A model generated the notes under the pieces. That model ran no database searches, was not told the DNA's origin, and saw only the letters and a program-made list of their open reading frames with translations. Positions 7,011 through 8,087 of a DNA stretch of 8,087 nt are shown here, one piece after another. Origin of the DNA: Pseudomonadota bacterium (lineage in GTDB: Bacteria; Pseudomonadota; Gammaproteobacteria; Burkholderiales; Thiobacillaceae); assembly GCA_021821425.1 (NCBI GenBank), contig JAKACL010000130.1, positions 1 to 8,087 of the forward strand, given 5' to 3'. The stretch's first letter is position 1, and each line of letters opens with the position of its first letter. Both the position numbers and the translations under genes were made by a program.

Positions 7011-8018
7011 GTGTTTAGTTTCTTCAAGCCCAAGCCCACCGATCCCGCGCCCGCTGCCGACACGCCCACAGCCGACGTCCCCGCGGTCGAATCGACCCTG
7101 CCCCGCCCGGGATGGGCGCAGCGGCTGAAGGCCGGCCTCGCCAAAACCCGCGACCGTCTGGGCGGCCAGCTGTCCGGCCTGTTCGGCATCGGCCGCAAGA
7201 TCGACGCCGAGTTGTTCGACGAACTCGAAACCATCCTCATCACCGCCGACATCGGCGTCGACGCCACCCAGGCCCTGCTCGACACGCTGCAGAAAAAAGT
7301 GCGGCGCGAGAACCTCACCGAAGCGTCCGACCTGCAGTCCGCGTTGAAAGACGCGCTGGTCGACCTGCTGACGCCGCTGCAGGCACCGCTCGACGTCACC
7401 ACGCACAAGCCCTTCATCCTGATGCTTGCCGGCGTCAACGGCGCCGGCAAGACCACCACCATCGGCAAGCTTGCCAAGCTGTACCAGGCGCAGGGGCTGT
7501 CGGTGCTGCTGGCGGCGGGCGACACCTTCCGCGCCGCCGCGCGCGAACAGCTGCAGGTCTGGGGCGAACGCAACAACGTCACCGTGGTGAGCCAGGAAAA
7601 AGGCGACTCCGCCGCGGTGATCTTCGACGCCATCCAGGCCGCGCAGGCGCGCAAGATCGATGTGGTGCTGGCCGACACCGCCGGCCGCCTGCCCACCCAG
7701 CTCCATCTGATGGAAGAGATCAGGAAGGTCAAGCGCGTGATCGAGAAGGCCGCGCCCGGCGCGCCGCACGAAGTGCTGCTGGTGCTCGACGCCAACACCG
7801 GGCAGAACGCGGTTGCCCAGGTCAAGGCCTTCGACGACGCGCTCGGGGTGACGGGCCTGGTGCTGACCAAGCTCGACGGCACCGCCAAGGGCGGCGCGAT
7901 CGCGGCGATCGCGAAAGCACGGCCCATCCCGGTGCGCTACATCGGCGTCGGCGAAACCGTGGACGACCTGCGGCCTTTCATTGCGCGCGAATTCGTCGAA
8001 GCAGTGTTCACGGCATGA
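7011..8018 (+). CDS. ftsY: Signal recognition particle receptor FtsY
   Basis: SRP-family GTPase that docks ribosome-SRP complexes at the inner membrane for co-translational insertion. After a short leader comes the helical N domain (about 38-125) and then the G domain. G1 is GVNGAGKTT at 141-149, DTFRAAAREQL at 171-181 is the SRP-GTPase insertion/G2 region, G3 is DTAGR at 222-226, G4 is TKLDG at 286-290 and the closing GVGE is at 312-315. At 335 residues it is much shorter than the 497-residue E. coli protein. The N-terminal A region is only about 35 residues, rich in Pro and Ala and not strongly acidic; short A regions are common outside the enterics. The GTG start at 7011 gives MFSFFKPK, a typical FtsY beginning, though no Shine-Dalgarno is visible. 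Its stop overlaps the ftsE start in ATGA, indicating coupling. Confidence 0.98.
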   Translation: MFSFFKPKPTDPAPAADTPTADVPAVESTLPRPGWAQRLKAGLAKTRDRLGGQLSGLFGIGRKIDAELFDELETILITADIGVDATQALLDTLQKKVRRENLTEASDLQSALKDALVDLLTPLQAPLDVTTHKPFILMLAGVNGAGKTTTIGKLAKLYQAQGLSVLLAAGDTFRAAAREQLQVWGERNNVTVVSQEKGDSAAVIFDAIQAAQARKIDVVLADTAGRLPTQLHLMEEIRKVKRVIEKAAPGAPHEVLLVLDANTGQNAVAQVKAFDDALGVTGLVLTKLDGTAKGGAIAAIAKARPIPVRYIGVGETVDDLRPFIAREFVEAVFTA

Positions 8019-8087
8019 TCAATTTCAGCCAGGTCACCAAGCGCTATCCCGGCGGACATGAGGCGCTGTCCGGCGTCAACTTCACCG
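8015..8087 (+). CDS. ftsE: FtsE, ATP-binding subunit of FtsEX (5' fragment)
   Basis: Only the first 24 codons are in the window, reading MINFSQVTKRYPGGHEALSG and then VNFT. This matches the conserved N-terminus of FtsE, the ABC ATPase that works with FtsX to control peptidoglycan hydrolases at the division septum. The YPGGHEAL stretch is characteristic. The ATG overlaps the ftsY stop by four bases (ATGA), as in the standard ftsY-ftsE-ftsX operon. The Walker motifs lie beyond the window edge, so the call rests on the N-terminal sequence and the context. Confidence 0.9.
   Translation, partial: MINFSQVTKRYPGGHEALSGVNFT

Noticed and set aside
6940..7128. A small plus-strand open frame starting MNDKPHPNDK across the repeats and into ftsY
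   Set aside because: Its repeated NDK words simply follow the DNA repeat, it has no Shine-Dalgarno, and it runs out of frame into ftsY with Pro/Ser/Arg-rich shadow sequence.
6902..7927. Upstream extension of the M16 peptidase open frame, antisense to ftsY
   Set aside because: The extension is Ser/Thr/Arg-rich with no domain. The ATG at 6901 begins a clear signal peptide with a good ribosome binding site, and ftsY is certain on the other strand.

Overview
The window is GC-rich, almost fully coding chromosomal DNA with housekeeping content. Gene order and protein character point to a betaproteobacterium, possibly a Thiobacillus-like member of the Nitrosomonadales. That placement is inference from gene content and composition; no rRNA or other phylogenetic marker is present. 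The same blocks (ferredoxin-coaD, rsmD-M16-M16-ftsY-ftsE, with mutM not far away) are familiar from Pseudomonas, so this is a conserved proteobacterial neighbourhood rather than a mobile island. I see no tRNA, rRNA, CRISPR array, insertion sequence, integrase or phage gene.

Layout. Positions 20-2869 (+ strand) hold mutM, a DNA glycosylase for oxidised purines, followed after a 72-base AT-richer gap by a 654-residue dynamin-like GTPase of unknown role. Positions 2888-6901 (- strand) hold a compact five-gene run. In transcription order it is a catalytic M16B zinc peptidase, a non-catalytic M16B partner, rsmD (16S rRNA methyltransferase), coaD (coenzyme A synthesis) and a YfhL-type 2[4Fe-4S] ferredoxin. 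These genes overlap by 11 bases or are separated by 7 to 18 bases, so they are probably one operon. Positions 6902-7010 form a divergent intergenic region with two sets of perfect direct repeats. Positions 7011-8087 (+ strand) hold ftsY (SRP receptor) and the first 24 codons of ftsE, joined by an ATGA overlap.

How the genes work together. The two M16 proteins look like one periplasmic enzyme split between subunits. The first has the HxxEH zinc site but has lost the C-domain Arg/Tyr pair; the second has the reverse pattern. ftsY-ftsE is the usual start of the ftsYEX cluster, linking membrane protein targeting with the division-associated ABC complex.

I found no clear, wholly undescribed system. 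The items most worth a second look are the dynamin-like GTPase beside mutM, the repeat-bearing M16/ftsY intergenic region, and the complementary loss of active-site residues in the M16 pair. Several very long open frames lie antisense or out of frame to the real genes; I treat them as artefacts of high GC.
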